NCBI GenBank assembly: GCA_034440635.1
Contig: JAOTON010002129.1
Span: 503,501-567,500, forward strand
DNA from: Lepas anatifera
Lineage: Eukaryota > Arthropoda > Thecostraca > Lepadidae
Length of the DNA: 64,000 nucleotides
Direction of reading: 5' to 3'
The notes beneath the pieces were generated by a model. That model had not been told where the DNA came from. It was given only the letters and a program-made list of their open reading frames with translations, and made no database searches. A program made the translations under genes and the position numbers. Positions 1-11,423 of this stretch are shown one piece after another (within the stretch, counting starts at the first letter, position 1; every line of letters begins with the position of its first letter).

Positions 1-431
1 TTTTAAATCTACTGGACGTGAAATTTAAATGATTTGTGTAGGATTTTAAATTATTCAGTGCTCGGGAGAGCACCTTTCCATTTGGTTTGTACCGTTTTTA
101 TTAATATACTGTGTACAATTAAATTTGTAGAGGCAAAATTGATTCATTGCTATCAAATGAATCTCAGGTCACTCATTCGAATGAACATATCAATATATAT
201 TTTTCTCTGGCAACGGGAACATAGCAATAATTTTAGTGGTCCTCTTTTGAATAGAAAGACATTATGAACCTTCCCTGATAGGTGAAAATAAATTTAAAAC
301 AAATCTATAAACGTGTGAGAGCTGAACATGTTTCATCTTCTAATATTTGTTAATTTGAAAAATCATGATAAATGACTAGATTGTGAATATTTGGCTAAGT
401 GTCAGTTATTCGCTCGATATAGCAAAATATC

Positions 432-500
<69 letters not shown>

Positions 501-751
501 CACCCGAACTCATTCCGGGTTAGTGGCACTGTGGCAACTTTGCCACATACCTCAGCATGGCGGGGGAGCAGTATCGGAGGGATATCAAACGGACGCTATT
601 TTTCTTTATACGCTGTCTCTTAAAGTGTCAACCATTAACTGACCATTTATAAATTGAACCATTCCTATCATTTCAAGACTTCTACTCTTCACCGATTCGT
701 CTCATATCTTTCCAACAGGCATCAGCGGGTCATCATTAACGGAAAAACATT
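1..751 (+). repeat. Block A, copy 1: intron sequence of the P-like transposase locus
   Basis: This stretch has no gene. Bases 1-215 match 50667-50882, which directly follows a transposase exon with a consensus splice donor, so this is intron sequence of that locus. Bases 216-751 match 55382-55879, the same intron beyond a LINE insertion. Shorter versions lie at 6160-6480, 35066-35400 and 38568-38880. It contains a TA microsatellite and ends where a SINE has landed. Open frames here are short and low in complexity. Copy membership is seen directly; the intron assignment is inferred from the exon joined to copy 3. Confidence 0.75.
437..496. repeat. (TA)n microsatellite
   Basis: About 30 perfect TA units. 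The homologous position in copy 3 (about 55604-55627) has only about 12 units, and the second A blocks have none, reading CCAATAAAAC instead. The difference is ordinary slippage after duplication. Confidence 0.95.
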
Positions 752-1107
752 TTTTTTATAAATTTTGTTCAAGTTGTTCCTAGTACGGCTGCCGGAGTCG
801 GAGTCTCACTAAAGTCATCAAGGGACTTGTCACGGAGACCCCGACCCCACCACCCGAACGAGCAACTCCCCAATGGAGGGTCAATTTAGAAGCCAAAGTT
901 TAACGTCCCACAAAGCACAGGGACGGCCGCCCCGCTCAGGTCACCCTCTCATCAGTCAGTTGCCAGCCGACCTGTACGTCGGGTAAACTATTGAGCGCCG
1001 GAGCGTCTCAGGGGAACCGATCCCAAGCCTGGACATGCACTGCCACTGCATGCTTCTGAGCAGCGGGCCGGAGCCCAACGCTCTACCGACTGAGCTACAG
1101 GGGCGGC
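752..1107 (-). mobile_element. tRNA-derived SINE, copy 1
   Basis: On the minus strand the element begins GCCGCCCC and has a clear polymerase III A box, TAGCTCAGTCGGTAGAGC (complement of 1080-1097), followed by a body and an AT-rich tail ending in a run of A. A second copy with the same ends is at 48395-48754. The head resembles the 5' half of a tRNA, but no anticodon arm or T arm can be folded within tRNA length, so it is not a tRNA gene. A B-box-like GGTTCCCC lies further in. It sits exactly between two points that are 423 bp apart in copy 3, so insertion and deletion coincided here. Confidence 0.85.
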
Positions 1108-1430
1108 AAAAAAGACGAATTAAAAGGGGCTAAATTAAATCAAAAATAAATTCTGACGGCATATTACGCCAACATCCAGCTCTTTGTTAGAATACAACAG
1201 CCTTATCTGGTCACGTGCTGTCAATTCCCACACAGGGCAAGTTGATCGGGTGTAGACTTTGCGTTTCCCTTTATTACGAATCTCTTAACGATTTGCGTCA
1301 TCTCATCTTCTTCCTACAGATTACAACACAGCTTGATCTTTCTTAAAGGTCTATTCTCGAAAAAATAGGTCATCAGAGCAGTGTCCCAAAACTTGGGGTG
1401 TTGGGTGCAGAACGACACCTAGTCAAGCAA

Positions 1431-1838
1431 AATTTTCCACTCACCTTTTTTTTTTGCTGAATTTTCCACTCACTTCCAACAGTAACAATACTTACTACAA
1501 TTGAATTTTACTCAACAATACTTACTACAAAGGCCAGTTCCATTGCCTCCTCTACCAACGTCCACTGGAAAAAGAGAGCAGGAGAATCAACTAGAAGATC
1601 GCCAAATTAACTCGGCTCTTATGCACTTCTTTCGCTTTTCTGAAAGAAAATCTGGCGATTTCTATTTTTCTGGCCAATTATACCTGGCATCCTTATCTCC
1701 ACCGCTTTCAGTAGAACAACTGAATCAAAATTCTGGCGCGGGCAAGACGCTCAGTCCCCCTGGCCCACCGGAGAAAGTTCCAGTGGGTGAACACCGAAAC
1801 TAAATTCCACCACTCACAAAATTGGTGAGTGGAAAATT
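1431..1838. mobile_element. MITE-like unit with 15-bp terminal inverted repeats, copy 1
   Basis: The ends are a perfect 15-bp inverted repeat: AATTTTCCACTCACC at 1431-1445 and its complement at 1824-1838. A second internal copy of the motif begins at 1459, and a palindrome CCACTCAC-aaaattg-GTGAGTGG lies at the right end. Copies sit at 35862-36265 and 56620-57023 inside the other B blocks. A 100-codon open frame (1501-1803, TTG start) is retained in copies 1 and 3 but broken in copy 2. No target duplication is evident, so the unit could also be a chance inverted repeat; superfamily unknown. Confidence 0.5.
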
Positions 1839-4209
1839 AGATACCCTAGCCTTGCGTAGCCAAAAAAATGAGCTAACCGCTTTGAAAGATATATTTTTGG
1901 AAAGCAGTTTATCTGTGCACATGATTTCTAGGCTTACGTCCTTGAAACGTTGTTTTTGTATTTCTGGTAATGAGAGTAGTGAAAAACCATTTTTGGTCAT
2001 CTTGTTGTTAAAAGCAATTATCTTGGAATTTGTATTTTAAGCAGCATATTTTTTTACATTGTATCGTAGAAAATTGACCATTTATTGGGAAGCAAATAAT
2101 TTTTATCCATATCAGCCCTTCATTGCTGCGTCCACGCCGTGTGACACCCAAATTCACCCACGACACCCTACGACACCCTATACATAAATACTCTGATATT
2201 TAAGTTGAACTGAAAGTGTCCGGCACTTGAATACATCGAAACTCTACGTTTTCATTAAAAGATTTTTTTGGGCAACAAGAATGCATCCAGTTACCCTTCA
2301 AACATCGGCACTTCTTGGTATGGCTGGTCTACGGCGTAGACTTACCAAAACGCCGTCTTTACATCTGCTAAATAAAAGCGGCATCTTTAGGCTTTTTGAA
2401 AGGCAGGTTTCATATTCGTTATTGACAAAACATTGTTAGTATTCCTCTTTGTGTGCTTTTAGTTGTATAATTTTCTAGTCTATAAGGATTTAGAAAATTA
2501 ATTTAGAGCAATTTATGAAATGCAAATTATGTAGCTCATGCGACCGGCAAGCGGCAACCGATCAGAAATTTAAAGTAGTAGTCACTCTGACGCTGTCGCA
2601 ACACGCCGCGCCTGGCTGATTGTAGACCAAAGGAAGAAACAACAACAGCAGCAGAAAGAAAAAGGCTGTAGCTTTGATTAGATTCATAGAAAGCAGCATA
2701 TTCATATGAAGGTGAGTATATATGTGAAGAGGAGCAGGGGAATTGACAGGTAAAGAAAAGAACCTTATAGCAAGAGTCTGGAAGAGTTTATTGCCATGAT
2801 AGAAAGTTTGTAGTTTCGTCTGGTTAGTTAAGTGTAAACCAAGGCTCTACTGTGCCCTAGCATAGGTGTATGCGAGGTGCAGTGATTAAGGTCAGGAGTG
2901 GCCTCCAAAATTCCGATAACTATAGGTATAGGTATAAGAGGGGCGTTGTCCCGGACAAAAAATTTATACAGTGTATGCTTAGATAATTAATTTTGGCACT
3001 AGGTATTGCACGAAAAAAAATCCTCTTTCATTTTTCATTACCTGCCGGTCTCAGAGGCCCTCTCTGCAAAGTTGGTCTAAGGGGGGCCCTGATATTTCGT
3101 CTCAGGGGCCCTTTAGAGCTGGTCGTGTGGGAGAGGAGAGGAGGGGCACAAGAGTTGCTCTAGGGAAGCCCCCCCCAAGAGTTGATCTTCATCCCACAAA
3201 TAGTAGTATTGGTGGCTCCCAGGGTTCTTTTCCCCCAAAGGTTGGTCTCAGAGGCCCCCCAAAGAGTTTTTTATTTGTGGCAATTCACCAATTCCTTAAA
3301 AAATAATTGGAAACTGCATCAAGGGGTTTCAGTTGGAAAAGATTTACCTGATTAACCCAAATTTTTCACATGGTAATGGTCAAACAATTCTGCTTGGGGA
3401 TGATTAAAAAATATTTACTTTGAGAAAATTAAAAGAAATATTCATCCCTCAGTTTAAACAAGGGCTTTGAGAGTTTCCCACCTGAGTACCCAAATTGGAA
3501 AATTTTTACTCTGCCATACATTTTGAGGGGAATTTTCCACTCACTCGCCATACATTCCGAGCTGAATTTTCCACTCGACACCCCTAGCGCAAAACCTATT
3601 TTGGGTCACTGCATCAGAGTTGCTCGAAAAACTCCAATAGCATGTGCTATCCCGATTAACTCACACGCTAAGTCTTATTGCTGTTCGCCGCGGTCGTTTC
3701 AAAATCAACTCAAAAACAAAACTGACTCAGTGACCTGGTACGGCCATAACATACACCATTGGACTCGCAGTGACAAAACAAACACAATGATGGTAAAATA
3801 AAACTGTAGCATTGCTTGCTCGCAAGTTAAAAGACAAATTGGTCAAAATTACTACGTTACAGGTCAAAATTGTCAAAGTGACCCTTAGTAATGGACCACG
3901 AACACATGATCCTGAGGTTTTGAAGTTGATTTGAGCCGTGGGGACTGAAATACAGGCATTTTATAACTCACCCAATGAGAAGGTCATGACCCCTACATGA
4001 CCCTAGGTCATCCATATGGAAAATTCCGTAACCACACATTCTTGTACTCGGCAACCTTATGATGTTCTATGAACATCGGATCAATAGATTAAACATACTG
4101 TCACTGGTGCCACTTTAAATACTTATAGAGATGTGGTCACTTGACCTAACATGAGCTGGACGTAAAATTTTCAGGAAATGCAAAAGAACATTGAACATCT
4201 ATGCAAAGT

Positions 4210-4281
4210 GTGACGGCTCTACGCCCACCGTTTTCCGACCATCCTGGAAAGTCTTAGGCGGAGGGTGTAAAAGACCGTCAC
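4210..4281. other. 72-nt three-tier hairpin, copy 1
   Basis: GTGACGG(C)TCT at 4210-4220 pairs with AGACCGTCAC at 4272-4281 with one bulged base. ACGCCCACCG at 4221-4230 pairs with CGGAGGGTGT at 4259-4268 with one mismatch and one wobble. TTTCC at 4232-4236 pairs with GGAAA at 4246-4250 across a nine-base loop. Copies are at 37205-37275 and 59389-59460. In copy 2 a C-to-T change in the middle stem still pairs as a wobble. It may be the relic of an inverted-repeat element or a structured RNA; nothing shows that it is transcribed. Confidence 0.5.
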
Positions 4282-5012
4282 CAGGGTGGAAGTTATTATG
4301 TTAAGATATGTTACTATCAAAAATATATTACTCCAGTTTGTAAGTTTTTTTATTAATTGCTATTTTAGTGTACATATCGTAGATGGTCAGAGGATAAAAC
4401 ATTTGAATGGTTCAAAGAGCATGAAAATAGGTGAAGGTTGAATAAGAAAAGCGTATAACTGTCTGTGCCAGAAAAACATGTGTGCCATTCATGAAGAGCA
4501 AGAAATGCGTATACAGTTTTAACTTTCTTATTTCGAGAATACCTTCAGTTATACCAAAGTTAAAAAAGCGGAAGTGTCACATACGCTTTTTTCGTGGGCG
4601 TTTCTCGATCCCACTGCGCATTGTGTTTTTCGACTTGTGAAAACGTCCTGTACGCTTTTTTATTCCGCGAGTTGTTGTTCGATTTGTTAAATCCGCTATC
4701 GCAAGAAAAATACTCGGGAAACATTTCAAAATGTTTTGTTTTGATCGAAAATAATTTTTTGTCACCAAATTCTCTTCGTCATTCTCTTTCAGATGGTATA
4801 AAAATTTCCCTAAAATTAGCCTATAGAAATGCGCAATAATTCTCAACATAAAAACCACCCTCCTTAAAAGTTGGGCAAATCTCGCTTACGCTTGCTTGGG
4901 GCGGGAGAAACGAGGCCTGTACTCGCCTGTATTCACCCATCTCCACCGTTGTCGCCAACACGGCTGCACGTGCCACCTGGTGGCAGCGGTGTTACAGCAC
5001 CCTCTCTTTGAA

Positions 5013-6055
<1,043 letters not shown>

Positions 6056-6159
6056 CTGTCAGAGAGTCATTCAGATAGTCATTTATAGAGTCATTCATAG
6101 AGTCATTCAGATAGCTATTCAGAAAGAGGCATTCAGAAGAGAAAGAGAGAGAGAGAGAG

Positions 6160-6550
6160 ATTGTATTTGCAGAGGCAAAATGGATACATTGCTATCAAAT
6201 GAATCTCAGGTCACTCATTCGAATGAACATATCAATATATTTTTCTCTGGCAACGGGAACATAGCAATAATTTTAGTGGTCCTCTTTTGAATAAAAAGAG
6301 ATTATAAACCTACCCTGATAGGTGAAGATAGATTTAAAACAAATCTATAAACGTGTGAGAGCTGAACATGTTTCATCTTCTAATATTTGTTAAGTTGAAA
6401 AATCATGATAAATGACTAGATTGTGAATATTTGGCTAAGTGTGAGTTATTTGCTGGATATAGCAAAATATCCAATAAAACACTTCGTTTTGACAATCGCC
6501 CATCAGTTGATGATTGTCAGATTAAATTTATACTAAATAATTTCCGTCAG
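6160..6550 (+). repeat. Second block A: intron 5' of the transposase 3' exon, copy 1
   Basis: Matches block A at 107-430, so the B block is bracketed by two direct repeats of the same intron sequence. It ends in a good splice acceptor, TTTCCGTCAG, at 6541-6550, right where transposase homology starts. The copy 2 equivalent is 38568-38958. No gene lies inside. Confidence 0.7.
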
Positions 6551-7611
6551 GTGACTGGCCAGGAGCGACAGCAAGTACGTCCAGCGGCCCAGATCCTCAG
6601 CGAGCGCGTGGGAAGGTGTCTACTCCACCTATTCGGTCAGCGCTTCGTCAAGCAGGCGCTGTTCATCATCACCTGCGACGAGATGTTCGACACCTGCAAC
6701 TTTCAGTGCTTCCTGGACGGCACGGCTCATCGGTCAGCATTCGGCTTGGAGCACACTATGAATGCTCAGTATACTTCTCTGCTCGAGTTTATGCGGCTGA
6801 TTCGGGACTCCCGAGTCGGATGCCAGAGCAGGTACCATTCCGGAACGGGTTCATCATGTCCTTAACAGCCCTGCGAGGTCTCCACAGCATGCTCAAGAAC
6901 ATCTACGGTGTCAAGTACTTTCTGACGTCTCGGGTGAATCAGGACATGGTAACGAACTTGTTCTCTCAGGTCAGGGGCTTGGGAGCAGGCAGCACCCACC
7001 CAACGGCGGTGGAGGGCAAGACTCGTGTTCTCATGCTAGACCACATGCTGATGGAGCCCCAGTCTCGCTGGAAGAAGAAGAATCAACATACTTGAGTGCG
7101 GCTACCCTGCAACTGGACACCCCCCTGACAGTCATTACTGAAGAGCTTGATGATGTCGCTGCTGTGTGTGATCAGATGGAGAAGTGAAGTGGAGTAGTCT
7201 TTGTCTGCATGTGCAGCGCCTGCACCGGTGAAGAGCAGTGCACATCAGTTGTCGCGAGAAGCCCTCGCCTATGTGGCTGGCTTTAAAGCTCACAAGTGTA
7301 GGGATGTTGATCCTAGTCTTGGCCAAGGATCGAGCGAGTGTACCACAGCTGCCTGTGCTAGCAGTGATCTGGGCTGGATTCTCACACTTAACCCGGGTGG
7401 AGTGACACTACACACATCCCCTGAGTGGATGAAATTCGTGCAGGAGTTCCAGGAGAATTTTTGCCTCTTGAATGGCACTGCAGATATATTTCGTGGTACG
7501 CAAGCTTTACGAACTTCTGGTTCGCAAGTATCCCTACGTTGACGCTCGTCTCTACGAAAATATTTGGTCACCAGGACCCACATGAAGAAAAAGACGTTGC
7601 AGCGACGGTAG
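6551..7611 (+). pseudogene. P-element/THAP9-like transposase, C-terminal exon, copy 1 (frameshifted)
   Basis: The P superfamily encodes cut-and-paste DNA transposases with an RNase H-like catalytic core split by an insertion domain. Readable here in order: a helix like the family's (RPAAQILSERVGRCLL) just after the acceptor; a second frame from about 6835 with PFRNGFIMSLTALRGL and the hallmark TSRVNQDMVTNLFSQVRG; then LAYVAGF and WILTLNPGG near 7265 and 7370; then KLYELLVRKYPYVDARLYEN and a basic TRTHMKKK tail ending at the TAG of 7609-7611. These pieces lie in different frames, so at least three single-base shifts or stops break the exon. The family motif NQDxxEN reads NQDMVTN, losing the acidic residue I recall as the last catalytic one. 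Copy 2 (38959-40019) shares these defects. Family assignment is firm; activity is very unlikely. Confidence 0.85.
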
Positions 7612-9966
7612 GTGAAGCAAGGGGGTGACACCCACACGAGCGTTCGAATGAGTTTTTAGAAAGTCATTGGTGTGAGATGAGCTTTAAGACTGGAATCTGT
7701 GTTGTTTGTATGCCATGATTGTATGTCGTGTTTGTATGCTGCTTGGGAACACCACATGTCAGGCAAAGCAGTTGCAAATGCAGGATAGTTTGTTAAACGC
7801 AACGGTTCCTGCATCTAGTGTTTTGCCGGTGGCGTAGAGTGGATCACGTTGGTTGAGTGGGGCCCATCCGGTACTGTGATTGGTGTGAGCCAAGAGGCAC
7901 GAACTGTCAATCTTTATGGTATCTCAATAATTGTGTGAAGAGGGGATCTGGTAATACCTGTCGATGCGGTGTTTGTATGCCACGTTTGTATGCTTGTTCT
8001 GTTTTTCTGTGTCTTGTGTTACGTTTCTCGCTAATGTCTTGTGGATACGGGCCCGCTGTGAGGCCTAATTTACTCTGTCTCCCGGCCTATTGTGCCCCCT
8101 ACTTCTTCGTTTCCCCTTCCCCCTCTTCCCTCCCTCTTTACCCTCCCATACCACCTCTCTCCCCCTGCTTTTATCTCTCCCCTCTCCTTTCCCCCTAACT
8201 CGCATATATCCTGCTCTCCCACCTCACTCCCGCTTTCCATCACCCCTCCTCTTCCCTCTCCCCTTAACTTTCCCGATCTTCCTTCCTATCTCTGCCTTTC
8301 TCCTCCAGATCCTAGGCTTACCGCTCCCCCTAAGCCTGTCCCTTACCCATCTTCCCTTCCTCCTCCCCTCCCGCTCCTCACTCACTATTCCCCACCACTC
8401 ACCCTTCCCCTAACCCTCGTTCCTCGTCCTCCTCCTATCTCGTCTCCCTCCCTCTTGTCCCGCTCACTCTCTTCCCTTAACTCTGCCCACTCACTTTGTC
8501 AAACCTCTAACAACCCCCTTTTTCCTAACTGTCCCCTCCTCTCTTTTTCCCCTTACCATTCCCTCTCATCCCCATCCCTTTCCCTCCCCTGCCCTGCCCA
8601 ATGATAAAGCAAGAAGAAATACTTTTTAGCGTGCTCAGCTCGGTTGGAGGCGTTTTTGCGGGTAGGGCAGGTATTATTAACGAAGATACTGTTCTAGACG
8701 CCATAGGCCCCCTCCCGGAACCCTGAAGCTATCCTCTCACCATCTTCCGTCTCCCAACTCCCGTTCCCCTTTAGTTCCCTTTTCCATACTCCCCCTACCC
8801 CCTTTCACCCTTCCTCTCCATGCTGCTCCCTTCTCCACCTCCTACTCCGCCACAATGCTTCCGTTCCCTCAAACCTTCTCCTTTCCACTTGCTCTCCTTT
8901 TCCTTCCTACGCCTCGCCCTCACTTACTCCCTCCCTCTTCCATCCTCCACTTCTCCTAATACTGCCCACTCCTACTGACCTTCCCCCGAACAGTCCCCCT
9001 TTCCCTTAACTGTCGCTCATCCTCTCCCTCTACTCTAAGCCTCCCAATCCTCTTTCCCCGAAACCTCAACTCTCCTTTGGCATCTTTCTCCCCCTGCTTT
9101 GAAAGAACAAAAGAAAATAACCTTACATAGACTGTAACAAATGTCAGACGATGTATTTGGCGTCGTTAGTTGTGATCCAAAGCGCTCTTTTGGCACAATA
9201 CAGTCTTGACCGGAATGACCTGTTGTGTTCCCAATCAGACGCTAGCACACTGTCTCCCCTGTGCTCCTTCCGTAGCGCTCCTGAATACCCCTTCCTTTGT
9301 CCATCCCTCTCCCGTCTTGTCCCGTTTTCCCCCTTCCCCCAAACTTTTACCTTTATTTTTCCTCTAACCCTCCCTCTTTTCCTGTCCGCTCCTTCCCCCT
9401 CGCCCTAAATCTGCCGTTATGTTTTCCGAGCAAGTCCCCTCCCATTTCTTATGAGAAAGCAGGAGCAGAAAACGTGTTCAACGTATTGAGCCAGGCTCGA
9501 GATGCCCGCGCGTCTGAGGGATGTGTGATGCACGCACGGTACCGAATGTTGAGGATGTACGAGGCCACGTGTGGGTTCATACCGAGCGCTGTATGGGCCC
9601 ATTACATTCTTGACCTTGATAACCTGTGGTGTTTCCCATGAGAACATAATGCGCACCCTCCCATTCCCAGCGAGCTCCTCCTTCCCCCTCCTCTCCTTTC
9701 CCTGTCACCCTCCTTCCCTCTCCTCTCCTTTCCCTGTCACCCTAACTCCTCCTCCTCTGTCGGTGATCTCCCTCAATCGACCGCTGAGTGGTTCCGAGGA
9801 ACGCAGAGGTCTCGTGCAGACGATCCGGAGCCGGTGCATAAGTGTCAAAACCTCTAACTCAGAGGAGTTTATTTTGTTAATGGGCGCTCCGGTATCGGCT
9901 TATAAACGTTTCCACTAATAACTCGTGAAGGCGCGGAGCTGAAAGGCAGTAAGTGAATGACATGTG
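7612..9966. repeat. Block C tail with pyrimidine-rich tract, copy 1
   Basis: No gene. Bases 7612-8085 are ordinary sequence with a repeated TGTTTGTATGCCA motif (about 7710 and 7970). Bases 8086-8600, 8740-9095, 9280-9415 and 9656-9757 are strongly C/T-rich on the plus strand. Between them lie mixed-composition cores at about 8602-8740, 9098-9265 and 9440-9650. The last two share a CATTCTTGACC / CAGTCTTGACC...GACCTGTTGTGTTC-type ending and look like diverged repeats. Proline/serine-rich open frames across the tract are compositional. The copy 2 equivalent is 40020-42335. The block stops at LINE-1's 3' end. Confidence 0.75.
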
Positions 9967-10315
9967 TTGTTGTTGTTGTAGGGTTAAGGCGCACAGCCTC
10001 TGGGGCTCAAGCGTCTCGACCTGTGAAAAGGGGGAAAACCTCGCGACCCGTGAGAGGACCGGTTCCGGTTCCAGTGAACACTGGAACCAAGAACCGGTAG
10101 CGACAACAGGTGTACTATTAACTAGTCCTTATCTAGGATGACTCGTTGCAAACACAGTGCCCCTATTTCTATACGTTTTCTAGGCAAAAGATTCTAGTAC
10201 AAAGGTGCACAATACTATTTTCATGCTACTCAAGTTAGAAAACCATTGAATATGCTAAATTTATCTAAAACATGGCGCATCCAAGTATTTACGGTTCAGG
10301 ACTAGTCTCAACATG

Positions 10316-11423
10316 CTAAATATGTCGATAAAGGTCACAGTCTTTAAGAAAAACAACCACGTGATCGAACATTCTTTCATCATTTCCTAAAAGAGTTTCC
10401 AGGGTCATTTGAACGGTCAATATTTCGCAAGCCGCTTGTAGTTGGCTCCGCTGTGCCTGGAATTTCGTACAGTGTAACAACAAATGTTCAACAGTCACCC
10501 TAACGTCGCACTCATCACATATTGGGGGGCTTCTCGTTCCATTAAGTGTCGGTGGGTGAGTCTCGTGTGTCCAAGTCTTAGTCGGGCTAGTATCACTTCG
10601 TCCCTTCTGTTTTCCCTGTATGACGACATCCATTCGACGGTTTGCTTCTTTATCATTTGCAGGTTAGTAGGGGCGTATGGCGTTGCCACTTCTTATCGAT
10701 ATATTGCCACATGCACTTTTTAATTTGGCTGTAGTATTCAGAATAATGGACTTTCACCTCTGTCATATGTTCATACCGAAGAGACATTTTTGCTTTTTTA
10801 TCAGCCATGTCATTGCCCGGGATTCCCTGGTGACTAGGGATCCAGACTATCTTTATTTCAAAGCCATCCATTATTAAATCGTGATAGATCTGACGGATAT
10901 TACCTGAGATTGGTGATGTGTCCTCCGTGTTCATACATTTCTGGATCGCTGAAAGGGAGTCTACACATATAATCACTTTAACAATATTTCTCGATTTGAT
11001 AAACTTGAGACATCTAAAAATGGCAAAAAGTTCCGCGGTGCAGATTGTCACGTCATCAGTGATTCTTTCCTCTATCGTTCCATATCCAAAATGAATAGCA
11101 CAACCTGTTTTACCATTCATTTTTTATCCATCCGTATACATAAATTTATAATCGACATATTTGAAAAGGAGATCTATAAATTTTTCATGAACCTCTACTG
11201 GGCAAGTTCCCTGTTTTGTGTTTATAAGCTTGAAGGTTTCGATAGGAACAAGATCCCAAGGAGCCGTTTCTTCGTGGGTACTGCCAAAGTTAGAGGGCAC
11301 TGTGAAGTCGAAAAATTCGTTAATTTTCTTAATTCTACACGAGATAGGTATACCACATAGAAGTTTCAGCCGTCTCTCCCGAGGTGCATCAGAGACGCTA
11401 GTGTTGTAACATGGGGTTGGCAT
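10316..11423 (-). pseudogene. LINE-1 ORF2 C-terminus: RNase H and CCHC knuckle (broken)
   Basis: RNase H removes template RNA during target-primed reverse transcription. Visible in order on the minus strand: a linker (LCGIPISCRIKKINEF), the first RNase H aspartate in FMYTDG followed immediately by a TAA stop at 11121-11123 where LINE-2 has Ser, TAELFAI, CVDSLSAI and PSHQGIPGNDMAD. Then, after further frame changes near 10660-10690, come LARLRLGHTRLTH and, after a shift in a C-run near 10530, CDEC...HLLLHC. LINE-2's protein matches throughout and shows what the unbroken order is. The same C-run shift is present in the short relative at 42336-43118, so it was inherited from a common source copy. 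Confidence 0.85.

Larger units (their letters stand above)
1113..5012. repeat. Block B, copy 1: non-coding repeat
   Basis: About 3.9 kb without a recognisable gene, repeated at 35543-38012 (with an internal deletion of about 1.43 kb equivalent to 2237-3670) and at 56303-60197. It carries the MITE-like unit at 1431-1838, a GGTCTCAGAGGCCC-type degenerate tandem repeat around 3045-3270, further copies of the motif GAATTTTCCACTCAC near 3531 and 3563, and a strong hairpin at 4210-4281. Open frames in it are short, start at non-ATG codons, or are broken in one of the copies. I see no exon I could defend. Confidence 0.8.

Noticed and set aside
1070..1107. tRNA gene
   Set aside because: A box and acceptor-like end present, but no anticodon or T arm at tRNA spacing; a second copy at 48754 shows it is a SINE head.
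1501..1803. 100-codon frame conserved in block B copies
   Set aside because: No ATG start, broken in copy 2, and lies between inverted repeats of a MITE-like unit; copies too similar for conservation to mean anything.
4210..4281. Hammerhead ribozyme
   Set aside because: No CTGATGA core on either strand despite a GGAAA stretch.
8090..8604. Pro/Ser/Leu-rich frames of 107-170 codons (also 40498-41012)
   Set aside because: Product of the pyrimidine-rich tract; open in several phases at once, no motif.
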